Shown: one piece after another, positions 22,922-34,413 of the stretch
Layout of the letters: every line of letters begins with the position of its first letter
Position numbering within the stretch: the first letter of the stretch is position 1
Assembly (NCBI GenBank): GCA_965240325.2
Contig: OZ251251.1
Coordinates: 248,001-312,000 of the forward strand
DNA from: Rebecca billardiae RCC1528
Lineage: Eukaryota; Haptophyta
DNA: 64,000 bases
Direction: 5' to 3'
The notes under the pieces: generated by a model
Told to the model about the DNA's origin: nothing
What the model saw: the letters and a program-made list of their open reading frames with translations, nothing else
Database searches by the model: none
Program-made: the position numbers and the translations under genes

Positions 22922-25877
22922 TCAGCCGCAGCTCTGGAGCAGCGGCGCCGCAGCCGCCGCCGCCGTCGCACGCGCCGCACCCGCCGGCCCGGCCGGCGAG
23001 TCGGCTGCTGCTGCTGCGGCGACAGCCGAAGACGCGGCGCCGCTGTCGCGGGAGGAGGATGCGGAGGACGGCGTGCGCGAGAGCGCGCGCGAGGCGGGCG
23101 CGGGCGGCGTGGACGTCTGGCTGTTCGAGCGCGAGCGCGGTCGGTGCCCCGGGTTGGCAGCCATGCTGATCGCGTCCGCCAGCGCCTGCCCGCTCGGCCG
23201 GCTGCCGCTCCCGCCGCCGAGATTGCAATCTCGGCCGCCGCTCCCGCCGCCGGCAGGCGACTCGCCGCGCGGCGCGCCGTGTGCGGCGGCGCCGCGCGCT
23301 CCGGCGGAGGGGGGCGTGCGCGGCTGCTCTGCGCCGCGGTGCGGCGGCGTGAGCGCGTGCAGCGCGCCGCGCAGCTCGGACATGCACGCGGCCGGCGGCA
23401 GCGCCGCGCCGCCGCCGCCCGCGCCCACGCCGCCGCCGCCGTCGTCCGCGCCGCCATCCTCGTCGTCAGCTGAGCGCAGCACGCTGCGCCCTGGCGGCGC
23501 GCGCGCACGCGCACGCGCGCCCGGCGGCGGCGCGGCCGAGAGCGGCGTCGCTGCCAGCGACACCGGCGGCGGCGGCGCGTGCGCGCCGCCGCGCGCGCCG
23601 CCGCACGCGCTCGCGGCGCTCGCGGGCGTGCGCGCCGGCGAGCCTCTGGCGGAGAGTGCCGCAGTGGGCGTGCCGGTCGCGTGGCCAGGGCCGCCCCCGC
23701 TGCCGCCGTTGCCGCCGCCGCCGCCGCCGTCGCCGCCGCCGGGCCCGCGCGTGCCGTCCCCGCCCTCCGCGCCGCCCGCCGCGCCGCCATCGTCGGCCAC
23801 CGCCTGCGCGCCGCGTCGCGAGCGCGCGGGTCGAGGGCGGCGCGGCCAGCGCGGGCTCGGTGAGGGCAGTGGGCGGCGCGGCAGCGCGCGCGCGCCCGCA
23901 CATCACAGCCAGCCGACCGAAGCTGCAGGCGCATGCGCGCGCCAGCGGCCGACGGTGCGAGGGTCCGAGTGCACACGCACACGCACGCACACACGCGCGC
24001 GCGCGCACACACACACTCACACACACACACACGCACACACACACGCACACACACACGCACGCACACACACACACACACGCACACACACACGCACGCACAC
24101 GCACGCACACGCACACACACACACACACGCACACACACACGCACGCACACGCACGCACACGCACACACGCACACACACGCACACACACACGCACACACAC
24201 ACACGCACACACACACACACACACACGCACGCACACGCACACACGCACACACACACACACACACACACGCACACACGCACACACACGCACACGCACCTGC
24301 CGCAGCGCCGCGAGCCACGCCTCGTACACGTTCCGCCCCTCCGCTGCGAGGACGTAGTTGCCCCTGCGGGAGCGAGTGGCGTACGCAAGGAGGCCGCGCA
24401 CGGAGGAGCCGCGCCTGCCGCCGGCGGCGGGGGCGGCGTGCTCCGCGGGCGGGTTGGCGCCGGGGCTGCCGCTCGCACCGCCGCCGCCAGCGCCAACCGC
24501 CGCGCCGGGCGTGAGCGTGAACGAAAACGGAACGTCGCCGCCACCGTGCACGCTGCCGCCGCGCACGGCCACGCTGCCGCGCGGCGCCGCGCCGTCGGCC
24601 CACGCCGCCTCGGACTCCCAGTAGGTGAGCGACGCGCGGGTGAGGACGAACCAGCGCAGCCGCATCGCGCTGTTCCCCGCGCCGCGCTTGAGCAGCGCGC
24701 CGCTCATCAGCACCAAGCCGCCGTCGCCGGCGGAGGCTGCGGCGGCCGCGGCGGCCGCGGCGGCGGCGGCCGCGCCGCCGCCTGGCGTGCCGGGCGCGGC
24801 GTGCGGCGGCGCGCTCGAGCTGGTGCTCGAGTCCGCGGCGGAGGAGGCGAGCGAGGCGGCCGAGACGGACGCGGGCACGCTGCTCGCCGCCGCCGCGCAG
24901 CCCGCGGCGGGCGCGGGTGCGGCGGCAGCGGGCGCCGCGCTCGCCGCCGCGGCCGCGGCCGCGGCGGCGGCCGCCGCGCTCGCGGCGGCGGCAGCGGCGA
25001 GCTGCGCGTCACGCTCGGCACGGTGCTCGCGCGCGCTCACCGCGTCGGCGCTCGCCGCCTTCGCCGCCGCGCGCGCCGCCGCCGCGCGCGCGTCCGCCGC
25101 CGCCGCGGCGGAGGCGGCGCCGTCGGCGCGCGCGGCCGCGCGCCGCGCCGCGTCAGAGGCCGCGTCTCGCTCGACGGCGGCGCGCGCGGCGGCGGCCTCG
25201 GCGGCGGCGCGAGCGGCGCGCTCGGCGTCGAGCGTCGCGTGCGCACTCGCCGCGGCGCGGCGCGCCTCGTCCAGCGCCGCGCCGAGCGCGGCGGTGCGCC
25301 ACGCGAGCAGCGCGCGCGCGCCCGCGGCGGCGCGGGCGCGGCCGGCGAGCGCGCGCGCCGCGGCCTCGCGCGCGCCGCCGAGCGCGTCGTCGCGCTGCGC
25401 GAGCGCGGCGTCGAAGGCGGCCTGCGCGACGCGGCGCTCCGCGATCACCAGCCCCACCTGCTCGCTCAGCTGCGCCGCCGCGTGCAGCTCGAGGAACGAC
25501 GCGAGCGCGTCCGCGGCTGCGCTCGCGCCATCGTCCAACAGCGCGTTTGCATAGCGCTCGAGGGCGAGGGCGCGCGTGCGGAGGAAGGCGGGGTCGCGCG
25601 CGGCGAAGGGGCGCTTTGGCGGCAGCGCCGGCAGCCGCCGGCCCTGCAGCTCGCGGCTCAGCGCCGCGTGCAGCCGCGCAAACTCCGAGTAGCGCCGGAG
25701 CAGTCCGTACGCGCACGTCGCGTGCGAGACGGTGATGGCGTAGCGGACGGGCGGCGGCGCGTCGGGGTCGGGGTCGGCGAGGTCGACGGTGACCGAGAGG
25801 TCCGAGAGCGGCGGCGGGGCCGGCTCGAGCGACGCCGCCGACGGCTGCGCCGCCATCCGAGCGGCGGGCACGCGCAC
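22922..25877 (-). CDS. PX domain - coiled coil - PH domain protein
   Basis: Exons (minus) 25877-24297 and 23803-22922, phase 0; 820 aa. Residues about 24-125 form a phosphoinositide-binding PX domain: LRRYSEFARLHAALSREL, then LPALPPKRPFAARDPAFLRTR with the proline loop, then ALERYANALL. A long Ala/Arg/Glu-rich region (about 140-310) is predicted coiled coil from its heptad-like composition. A PH domain follows at about 385-527: LMSGALLKRGAGNSAMRLRW, FVLTRASLTYWESEA, then NYVLAAEGRNVYEAWLAALR as the C-terminal helix with its Trp. Exon 2 is low-complexity Gly/Ser/Pro. It is most likely a membrane-trafficking adaptor that reads two phosphoinositides. An alternative start is the Met at 25856. The intron contains a CA/GT microsatellite. 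Confidence 0.75.
23960..24296 (-). repeat. (GT)n microsatellite at the 5' splice site of the PX-PH intron
   Basis: On the sense strand the intron starts GTGCGTGTGCGTG and runs into roughly 330 bp of GT repeats with C interruptions. The microsatellite therefore looks like an expansion of the donor sequence itself. Confidence 0.85.
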
Positions 25878-26064
25878 GCGCAGGGCTGCGGGCGGCGGGC
25901 CGCCCGGTGGGTACCGCTCGGCGGCGTCGCTGGTCGGGACCTGCGCTGACCGCGCTGAGTGGAGCGCCGCTGCCGCTGGAGACGCCGGACCCGGCTATTG
26001 TACCGGTGCCGGACTGAGTCCGAAGGTAGGCTGTCCGACTCTACACTCAACACTTATATTATAA

Positions 26065-28067
26065 GATTAAACTTTTTTCAGGAATGCGCACCAGAAAAAG
26101 CCTTAAGAATCCGCTGGAGTTTCGCCGTCAAATCTCGAGCCGGCCCGCCACTGGCGGAAACGCCACGATGCGGGCCTTCTTCCTCGTCGACCGCACGTGC
26201 GCTCTCGCGATCGTGCGACGAGCTGCGGGCAGATCGACCCGCTCTTCCTGATCAGAGGCCGAGAGCACTCCCAGGTACGCTCGCTCGCGAGCGCGCACCC
26301 GTCTCCTCGCCGCCCTCGCCGAGCACGAGCCGATCTGCAGCAGATGTTGCACCTCGCGGCTTTGGCTGTGCTCGCGCGCGCGCGGCACGGGCGACACAAA
26401 ATATTTGTATCGGGACCTTTGCGCGCATTCCATTCTTTGATGGTTGTACCCTTGATCCCCGGACTAGGTCCCGATAAACGCTTTCGCTCTTCGCCGCTGC
26501 GCGCGCGCGCAAAGGAGCACTGCAAAGCGGCAGTGCACAGGCAGATGCAGTGAGCTTTTCTGCTCCTGGGCGGCCTCCATGACCTCGAGCGTGGTGACGA
26601 GCGCGTCGGTGACCACCGCGCGGTCAATCTTGGTGGCGCCGGACAGTCCGGCCGACCCTCGCTGGACTCCACCCTTGCCGCGCGCTGACTGTTTGCCGGT
26701 CGTGCAGCTGCGCCGCCAGCCGCTCGGCGCAAGCGGCGAGCGGCCACATGGTGACACAAGATGGTCGAAGGCGTGGCAGCGCGGTGGTGCTTGCGATCGG
26801 GGGACCCCATCTGAGCTACGACACGGGCGCGCGCGCTCATCCGTGCTCATCACGGTGGTGCACGCGCGCGGCGCGCGCTTGTCAGCTGTCCCACGATGAC
26901 CGTTGGGCAGCTTTTTGGTGGCGGCGGCGGCCACAGCTCGCTGGTACGGGCCCTATGGTGGCAGCGAGTGGTACGCGGCGTTGAACTAGGTCCATGTGCG
27001 TCACGCACGACGCTCGGGCGGCTCGCCCGCGTACCATTGGCTGAGCCCTACTCGACGCGCGCACCGCGCGCGGCAGCCGCTCCGCAGCTGCTCGAGGTGC
27101 GAAGCGCGCCCCGCGCGCTGCACGTGGGCGCGACGAGGTGGTGCGGCGAGCGTGCGCGAGTGTGTGCGCGTGATGGCAACCACCATTGCGCGACTTGCCA
27201 TGCACATCTGCCTCTCGTCAAGCCTTCGACACGATAGCTGCGACTGCTGCTCGGAGGTGCGCTTGCGGGCTCGCACACGCTTGAATCCGGGCTCGGCAGC
27301 GACCGCGCGGGCGAGGGACAGCGCGGTGCACGGTGGCGGAGCGCGCGCGGAGCGCAGCCTATACCTCCTACGTGCTCCATCCAGACACATCGCGCATGCT
27401 CGCGCGACCTCCTCGGTCCATCACGCGCGCGTGCGCGCGCGAGCAGGTGTGCATTCGCCGGGCGCGTGCACGGCGCGCCGCGTTGGCGCGCGCGCACCGA
27501 TACCCGTGCGCAGCTCGACGAGCGAGCGCGGTGTGTTTCGATGCGTATGGGGAGGCTCGAATTTACGCGCGCGCACGCGCCGGCCCTCGCCGCCCCTTCG
27601 CTCGCCCACGCCTCATCTGCGCGCTCGGCGTTTGCAGGCAGCTGCTCATTCTTTCCGACACGTGCGCAAACGAGCAGATGGCGCTGGGCGAGGTCGATTG
27701 GTGCGTCAGATATTCGGCAACGATCAGGCCCGCGCGTGTGCCGCCACTCGTGCTACTCTTGGCGACCACCTCTGGCTCGGTCGCGCGCACGAGGCTGCTC
27801 GCGGCCGAATCGTGCCGTGTATCGTAAAGCTGTACCGTGCGCGGCGAGGCGCACTCAGACGTCGGCGTGGGCTGGCATGCGATCGTCCAACGAACAGCGT
27901 CGACGAACGAGCATGTCGCGAGCATGGTTTGGCGCACTTCATGGCGCGCACGAGCCGCTCGAAGGCGCGCGAGGGCGCATAACCGCCGTCGTGGCCGCCG
28001 ACCCCATCTTGGGCCGCGCGGATTCTTAAGGCTTTTTCTGGTGCGCATTCCTGAAGAAAGTTTAATC
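26065..28067. mobile_element. 2.0-kb element with 50-bp terminal inverted repeats
   Basis: The terminus GATTAAACTTTTTTCAGGAA at 26065 continues for 50 bp to 26114 and reappears in reverse complement at 28018-28067 with one mismatch. The four bases ATAA flank both ends (26061-26064 and 28068-28071), a possible short target-site duplication. The interior is GC-rich and has no transposase-like frame that I recognise, so this is probably a non-autonomous DNA transposon. The superfamily is not assigned: the termini are not CACTA, and the apparent duplication is too short for hAT or Mutator. Confidence 0.65.
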
Positions 28068-28071
28068 ATAA

Positions 28072-29559
28072 AACTCTGCCCTGGCGGGCGGGGGGGTCGG
28101 CGGGCGGGCCGTGCCAGTGCTGTCGCAATATTTCCCCAGCGGGTTCGCGCCTTTTATTTAGCGGTTTGACGGGCAGGATGACGAATAACAATGCGACACA
28201 CAGATGATGGTGAGCTACCTGACTCACTGACGAATAATAACGCGACAGATGTATCAGGAGCTGTCGGCGGTGCGCGCGCGCGCAGTGGCGAGAGCGTGTG
28301 CCACTCGCGATCCGGAGGGTGGGCACGCGCTGCTCGAGCAGGCACAGGAAGCGCAGCACATGTGCCACTGGCTTCACGACGAGTCGGCCTCGTCTCGCAG
28401 CGCTCGTGCCATGGTGGAGGATGGGGCGACGATGTTGCACGCTCGGCGTTTCATCTCGTGGCGGATGCGCCTCTGGGATTGGTCATAGCGCGCTGCGACG
28501 AGGGCCGCCGACTCGCCAAGACGCGGTTCCTTCCACGGCTGCAAACCCGGGAGGTGCGTGCGGTGCGCGTCGTACGCCGCTTTGCGCTGCTCCTCCGTCG
28601 CATTGGCCACCGTCGACGCCATGCAGGCCGGACGTGGGCCCTCGAGCGCCGAGCGATCTTTGGCCGCGAGCTCGCGAGCGCGAAAGATGATCGCTCGCTC
28701 TGGAACACCACCGACCGTAGCAAACGGATTTGCATGCGCCCGACCTTGCCAACCGGGGCACGCGACAGTCCGGTGTGTGGATTCCGGTTTTATGGTGTTC
28801 AGAAGGCCGCGCCAAATCTTGCGTCGCGTGCGATGGCGCTTCCCGCCCGCGAGACACCTCGTGAGGAGGGCCTTTCCGCACCGAACTCGACGCGCGGCGG
28901 TGGATCGCGCGAGGTGGTTGTCGAGCGCAGCGCTTGATGCTATGGCCCGTGCGAGCGCTCGACGTGCAAGTCGGGCGAGGACCGCCCCAGGTCGCACGAT
29001 CGTGTCGACGCGCCGAGCGTACCTCCAAACGCGTCGACTTTGGCCCTCGTTCGACCTGCACGCGAGACGACGAGGGCAGCAATCGCGAATCGGGCGAAAA
29101 CCCCCCTCGGGAGTCTTCTCACGATGTCCGCTCCGGCGTTGGATTTGGCGCGCGCCGCCCACGCGCTCCGCGCCATGGCCGGCACCTTTTTCGGCCGAGC
29201 GTCCCCAGTGGGAGCTGCGAGGGCGCCCGGTAGTGAGCGAAGCGACCCGGCAGTGAGCGAGGCGATTTTCTTTTCTTTGCGAGGCGATTTTCTTTTTTCC
29301 TTTTCTTTTTCTTATCTTTTTCCCGGGCACTACAAGGGGCGGACCTACGGCCCGCCATAATACACTCAACACTGCTCACGGAGGGGGGGGACAGGCTAGA
29401 CTGAAGGCACTGCCGGTGCCAGACAGTCCTAAGCAGGCAGTCAATGACTCATCAGACAGTCGGCACTGGGGCCGACGGTGGCGCCGTGGCGGCGGCGCCT
29501 TTCGCAGCGCTTAAAGTTAAAGAAAGAGGGCTTACAGTACAAAGGCCCCAAGTCAGACA
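28072..29559. other. Spacer with a small unassigned ORF
   Basis: Between the 2.0-kb element and the first RCC1 gene. The only protein-like stretch is on the minus strand at 28622-28374 (82 aa). It begins MASTVANATEEQRKAAYDAH, continues with LPGLQPWKEPRLGE, and is rich in charged residues. It matches nothing I recognise and may be an exon or a relic. Confidence 0.4.
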
Positions 29560-31506
29560 TCATTGTCGGCCCTGCCTCATGCCGTCGTCGGTCGTGGCAT
29601 CGGACCGCAGCGGCGGCAGCTGCGCGAGGTGCACGGGCGTGCCACGCGTCGCAGCGCTCGTCGAACTCGAAGGCTCGTCGCCCGCGCCCACGCCGATGCC
29701 GAGCGCGGCCGACTGCCTGCCGCTCGCGCGCACCGCGCCGTCCGCCGTCACGAACAGCGCGTGGGCGCCGCCTAGCGCACACTGGACCACGCGCTCGTGC
29801 GAGAGAGCACGCACGCGCTCCGGCCGCTGCACGCTAGCGGTCTCGTGCCCGAGACCGAGCTGGCCGCTGCTGTTGTCACCAAACGTGTGCACGCTGCCAT
29901 CGGCGCACACCACCGCGCTGCTGAAATGGCCAGCAACGCAGCGCACGGCGCGCACGCCCGCCAGTGCCTCGATGCGCGCTGGCAGAGGTTCCAGTGCCTC
30001 GATGTCCGGTGGCAGTGGTTCGTCCCCCAGGTCACCGAGCCCAAGGCAGCCACTACCCCCTGCTCCGAAGGAGTGCACGCCACCCTCCGCGTCCACCACC
30101 AGGTTGTGCTGACTGCCCGCGCTCACGTGCACAACGTGCACGCCCGCGAGCGCCTCGATGCGCCTCGGCGCATGCTCATCCTGCTCGTCGCCGTGGCCGA
30201 GCTGGCAATCGTGGCCACGACCACACGAGTACATGGCGCCATCGGTCGAAAGCATCAGCGTGTGCCAGTAGCCCGCGGCCACGCCGCCCACGTGCACGCC
30301 GTCCAGCGCCTCGATGCGCGTCGGCTCCAGCCGGTGCTCCGTGTCGCCGTGGCCGAGCTGGCCGTACTCGTTGTCGCCCCAGCTGTACGCACGGCCGTCG
30401 GCGGTGAGCACGAGGCTGTGGGCGGCACCGGCAGCGATGCCAACGACAAGCTCCTGGAGCAGCGCGTCCACCAGCACAAACGTCCCACGCGCATGGCGGT
30501 CCCCGAACCCCAGCTGCCCGCACTCGTTGTCGCCGCACGCGTACACGGCGCCGGCCTCGCTCAGCGCGAGCAGGTGGTACCAACCCGCAGCAACGGCACG
30601 CACGCGCACCGCTGAGAGCGAGGGCACTCGCGTGGGGACGAGCACGGGCGGCGTCTCATACCCCTCACCGTGCCCGACCGCGGCAGGCCGGCGGTACACG
30701 ACCTGCCGCCGTTCCTCCTCATCCTCCTCGTCCTCCGCCTCCGCCTCCTCCTCCTCCACCACCGCCTGCTCGCCGCACGTGTGCAGCCCGCCCTGCGCGT
30801 CCACAAACGCGCTGAACGGAAGGTGGGGCACGGGGCCGCACTCGGCGACGCTGACATGCCTGGCGCTCATCTCCAGCACGCGCTCACGCTCGAGCAGCTC
30901 AGTCGTCCACGTGGGCGGCAACGTCGGCAGCAGCCGCTCGTGCCCACGCGCGAGCGCGCGCTCGCGCAGCGCGTGCTCGACCGCCGAGCGGCCGCCCGGC
31001 GCGCCGCGGAAGAGTCGCGAGGCGGCGTTGGCGGACGCGAGGTCACGCGCGCTGCTGAGGTGGAACAGAATGCGCGCGAGCAGCTCGAACGGTAGCGCGG
31101 CCAGCTCGGGCCCCGACGCCTCGAGCGCGGCCGCGCTGCCGCGGTGCGCCCCGTCCCGCCCTCCGCCCGAGGGCGCCACAGCCGTGACGTGGCCCCTGCC
31201 CTCCGCGACCTTGACGTGACGCGGCGCGTCGAGCTGGCGCGTGCCCGCGTACATGGTAATCGCCGACGCCACGGGCGTGAGGCGCCCGCAGCCGGCGTGG
31301 CCGCAGCGCACGGCGCAGCACTCGGACGCGAGCGCGCGCTCGAAGAGGCACACGTTGTGCGCGACGTGCTCTGCGCCGCACGCGAGCTGCGCCCACGGCT
31401 GCGAGCCGATGCGCTCGGCGCAGATGGTGCAGATGGAGTCAACATGCATCGGCCTCGGCGCCTCGGCCGCCTCGCCATCGCGCGCAGCAGCCGCCGTGCG
31501 CTCCAT
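29560..31506 (-). CDS. RING-like / F-box / RCC1-repeat protein (copy A)
   Basis: Single exon, 648 aa. The N-terminus (about 24-75) has a Cys/His-rich zinc-finger-like segment, SICTICAERIGSQPW ... CGAEHVAHNVCLFERA ... CCAVRCGHAGCG, resembling a RING or related finger. At about 135-180 an F-box-like helix bundle is visible (LAALPFELLARILFHLSSAR). A Glu-rich spacer leads to at least five RCC1 blades (about 290-610), recognisable by repeated SWGDNEYGQLGHGD, CGDNECGQLGFGD and AAGxxHSLVL motifs, giving a beta-propeller. The combination suggests a substrate receptor in ubiquitin ligation, using the propeller as its binding face. The start is the Met at 31506; upstream codons in frame lack similarity to copy B. 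A paralogue lies at 35141-36985 on the same strand. Confidence 0.8.
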   Translation of the reverse strand: MERTAAAARDGEAAEAPRPMHVDSICTICAERIGSQPWAQLACGAEHVAHNVCLFERALASECCAVRCGHAGCGRLTPVASAITMYAGTRQLDAPRHVKVAEGRGHVTAVAPSGGGRDGAHRGSAAALEASGPELAALPFELLARILFHLSSARDLASANAASRLFRGAPGGRSAVEHALRERALARGHERLLPTLPPTWTTELLERERVLEMSARHVSVAECGPVPHLPFSAFVDAQGGLHTCGEQAVVEEEEAEAEDEEDEEERRQVVYRRPAAVGHGEGYETPPVLVPTRVPSLSAVRVRAVAAGWYHLLALSEAGAVYACGDNECGQLGFGDRHARGTFVLVDALLQELVVGIAAGAAHSLVLTADGRAYSWGDNEYGQLGHGDTEHRLEPTRIEALDGVHVGGVAAGYWHTLMLSTDGAMYSCGRGHDCQLGHGDEQDEHAPRRIEALAGVHVVHVSAGSQHNLVVDAEGGVHSFGAGGSGCLGLGDLGDEPLPPDIEALEPLPARIEALAGVRAVRCVAGHFSSAVVCADGSVHTFGDNSSGQLGLGHETASVQRPERVRALSHERVVQCALGGAHALFVTADGAVRASGRQSAALGIGVGAGDEPSSSTSAATRGTPVHLAQLPPLRSDATTDDGMRQGRQ

Positions 31507-31696
31507 GCCGCGAGCTCCTCCGCTCTCGTTGAGCTTGAACGTTTGTGGCGGCGGGCGCGCTGCAGCCGCTGCTTGCCATATGCAAGAGCGACGACGACGG
31601 TTGGCCGTGCCGTGCGTCCGGCGTCCGGTTATGCTAGCATAGTAGTATAGTAGTAGCTTAGTCAGCACGGCTTGTTGCAATGCAGATTCAGATCGC

Positions 31697-32140
31697 TACA
31701 GTAGCGTCGGGAGCTGCGCGATCTTCACGGGCGTGGGCGTTGCAGCGCACGCAGACCCGTCGCCGCTACCGGCACGCTCCCATCCGGCAGATCCGGGCCC
31801 AATAAGCCGATGCCGAGCGCGGCCGAGTGGCGTGAGTTAGCTTGCCACACGAGTGTACCGCGCCGTGCGCCGTCACGAGTACTGTAGCGCGTGGGAGCTG
31901 CCTATCGAGCACTGGCTGACGCGCTCGTCCCGAGGAGAGTACCAACACGTACCGGCTCCAGCACCTGGTCGGACGGCTGGTCGGACCTCACTAATCACTA
32001 TGCCCAAGCCCCGCACGGCTGGCCGCTGCTGACACAGCATGCCAGCAGTAATGTCTGGCAGTATGGTTCGCCTGTCGCGACCCGAAACGTGAGTACACGC
32101 GGCCGTCAGCGCACACCACCGCGCTCGTGCTAGGGACCGC
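31697..32140 (-). pseudogene. Decayed third copy of the RCC1 gene (3' part only)
   Basis: Nucleotide similarity to the 3' end of copy B is obvious: CTACAGTAGCG-CGGGAGCTG, GGCACGCTCCCATC, GAGCGCGGCCGA, and later CACACCACCGCGCTCGTGCT occur in the same order as at 35143-35472. Indels and stops break the frame, and most of the gene is absent. It implies that there were once three tandem copies. Confidence 0.7.
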
Positions 32141-32910
32141 CCCATATTGCGCGTACAATATGGGGGTTCGACTGAGTAGCTACCCATACGAGGCCCGGGG
32201 TGCTCATCCGCCACTTTCATGGACTCATGAAAGAACTGGCAGCAGAGTCAGCTAGTCGGCCGGGTACGAGTGCCGCCAATTTAGCTACTACGAAGACGTC
32301 GACAACTCACTGATGACTGATGAGTGATGAGTCGGATGGTATGTAATGAGTGAGTGCTGACCACTCACGGCATCATCATTCTTAACTAAGCACTGCTCCT
32401 ACTGCTGCTTGTCCATCAATGTCGTCCGTCGGGCGGGCGGACGATGGCGCTGGATGCTGGATCGGTCCGTACTCGGACTACTGACTACTCTGTAGTGGCT
32501 CTGCATGCATGCCGCTGGCGGGACTGTGTGACTCCATCCGGGACCATGTACTGTGCTGATCGATACTGTCATCCGCATCGGCGGCTGCGCTGACGACTAA
32601 TACTATACTAGCAGTGACTACGGCGGTCGGCCGACTGTACCGTCCGAGAGTTAGGGGGTCCATCAGATTAAATTGAGTTTTGATTTTCTTTTCTTTTCCA
32701 TTCAGAACTTGTTCGGCGGGTTTTCGCGATCGGCAGATTCCAAATCCGCGCTCGCGCTCGGCTGGCCCCGGCGCGGGAGCGGAGCTCTGAACGGGGTCGG
32801 CGAGGCTGATGGCCCTCATCGACGGCCGTCCGCTCGCCATTGGGCGCACCCACCTCGGTGCAGGCGCCTCGTCAAGCGGCTGGGCGGCTGCGGACGGGTA
32901 GCCATGACTC
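32141..32910. other. Spacer
   Basis: Low-GC to mixed sequence without a convincing gene. A pyrimidine- and T-rich run at about 32680-32700 precedes the unassigned ORF. I see no repeats beyond short ATGAGTGATGAGT-type motifs near 32320. Confidence 0.5.
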
Positions 32911-34413
32911 GTGCGGACCGGGCTCTCGCTGGGAGTCGTGGTCCAACCGAAGCTCGTGCTTCATAATTTGCATCTGCGTGCTCAACGTGTGCTGCTCGCG
33001 ACCAAGGAGCGAGTCCTAGCAGCACGTGCTGGCGACCTACGCGGAGACGAACATGACCTACGCGGTGGGGTGGACATCGACAACGACTCGACGCAGCCTC
33101 CTTGCCCACCCGACGCCGCGCTCTCGCGCTCTGACGCTCCCCGCGGGCCCCTGCCGCAAGGGCCGCTCGACGTCGATCAACTTGCTGACCGCCGTGCCGG
33201 GCATGACGAGGTCCAGGGCGTGGCGGATGATGATGTGCGCGTGTCCATGGACATGTGCGACCCGCCCGAGGTCCCCGCCAGCACCGCAGAGGGGCTCACC
33301 TCCTCCGCGGACGGCCACGATGGCGTGCAGCAGTCAAGGCTCGAGCTGCCGCCAGACATCAACGTCCGCGTGGAGCAGGTCGAGGAGACGGCGGCGGCGG
33401 CGCGCGCCATTCACGTGATGCACACTTTTGGCTGCCGCTTCGTGGCCGGCACGCACCCGCGGTACGCATCGGTGCTCAACTTCGTGCTCCTCGACCTCCT
33501 CCGCACGCTCGTGGACCTCATGCTCGAGAAGAACTTGAGAAAGCGCAAGCAGTTGGTCAGAGTGTTCACCGCGGCATACGCCCAGACCGCGGGCGACGGT
33601 GGGATGAGGAAGCCCAAGAAGGTCGCGCACGCCTGCGCGGACGTGCACGGCATCTCGGCGCGCCACGACTCGCCGCGGCTCGAGATGATCGGCAACTGGC
33701 TGATGACCGTGCACAGGTGGTCGAAGGGCAAGCGCCAGGACGTGGAGCGCATCCTGAGCCGGAAGCTGGGCGCGTCGGCGGCGGAGAGGTTGGCGGAGCT
33801 GGACACCGACGACCAGTTGCTGGGCGCCGCCCACGTCAGCTGCCCCTTCCGCGACCTCGACTCGCACCCCGACGCTGACGCGCCGCGCATTTCCGCATCA
33901 GGCCGCGTGCCGGTGCCGCTGCACGAGCAGCGCGTGACTCCTGCTGAGCACGCGATCATCTCGGAGCAGCAGGTGGAGCTGGACTCGTCGCGCAAGGCGA
34001 CCGCGCGCGCCGTCGCCGACGCTGCGCGCGCCAGCTTGCGCGCCGACGAAGCCGAGCGCAGCGCGTGCTGTGGCACAGATCGCGCTGCGGCCGAGCGGGC
34101 GGCCATGGCTGCCGACGGCGCCGAGCTCAAGCGCGAGAGGAGAGCGGCGGAGCTTCGGGGCGAGCGCGTGGCGAAGCGCGCGCAGTCCGTCGCAGTAGCG
34201 GTGAACCGGTGGCAGCCTCGCGTGGGCCGGGGTACGACGAACGGCGACGATGCCGGTGACACAGAGTACGGGCTTGGAAGTCGCCGAACGGACCGCGGCA
34301 AGCTTGGCGGCGGCAATCGACTGCCAGTCTGCGCACGCAAGCCTCGACGGCGGAGCCGGAGGGCTCTCCTGCCAGTGTTGGGATGGTGGCATGCTCAGAG
34401 GTGGTCTTGCTAG
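32911..34413 (+). CDS. Unrecognised ORF, Ala/Arg-rich coiled C-terminus
   Basis: An uninterrupted frame of 500 codons between the RCC1 copies. The first about 110 residues are unconvincing, and a second frame at 33026-33418 overlaps them, so the true start may be near 33242 (MDMCDPPEV) or a frameshift may exist. The middle part looks like a real folded domain: ASVLNFVLLDLLRTLVDLML followed by EKNLRKRKQLVRVFTAAYAQ and then RLEMIGNWLMTVHRWSKGKR. Residues about 350-430 are a likely coiled coil (repeated ARAVADAARASLRADEAER-type heptads). I recognise no family. It could be a lineage-specific gene or part of a mobile element, but no transposase or integrase motif is visible. Confidence 0.45.
   Translation: MRTGLSLGVVVQPKLVLHNLHLRAQRVLLATKERVLAARAGDLRGDEHDLRGGVDIDNDSTQPPCPPDAALSRSDAPRGPLPQGPLDVDQLADRRAGHDEVQGVADDDVRVSMDMCDPPEVPASTAEGLTSSADGHDGVQQSRLELPPDINVRVEQVEETAAAARAIHVMHTFGCRFVAGTHPRYASVLNFVLLDLLRTLVDLMLEKNLRKRKQLVRVFTAAYAQTAGDGGMRKPKKVAHACADVHGISARHDSPRLEMIGNWLMTVHRWSKGKRQDVERILSRKLGASAAERLAELDTDDQLLGAAHVSCPFRDLDSHPDADAPRISASGRVPVPLHEQRVTPAEHAIISEQQVELDSSRKATARAVADAARASLRADEAERSACCGTDRAAAERAAMAADGAELKRERRAAELRGERVAKRAQSVAVAVNRWQPRVGRGTTNGDDAGDTEYGLGSRRTDRGKLGGGNRLPVCARKPRRRSRRALLPVLGWWHAQRWSC

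Noticed and set aside
22806-25949. A 1047-codon + strand open frame
   Set aside because: It runs antisense through the PX-PH gene and across its CA microsatellite, giving poly His-Thr and Arg-rich text with no domain. High GC produces such shadows.
28374-29372. A 332-codon minus-strand frame
   Set aside because: Only its last 82 codons look protein-like; the rest is Arg-rich shadow text in a region of decayed DNA.
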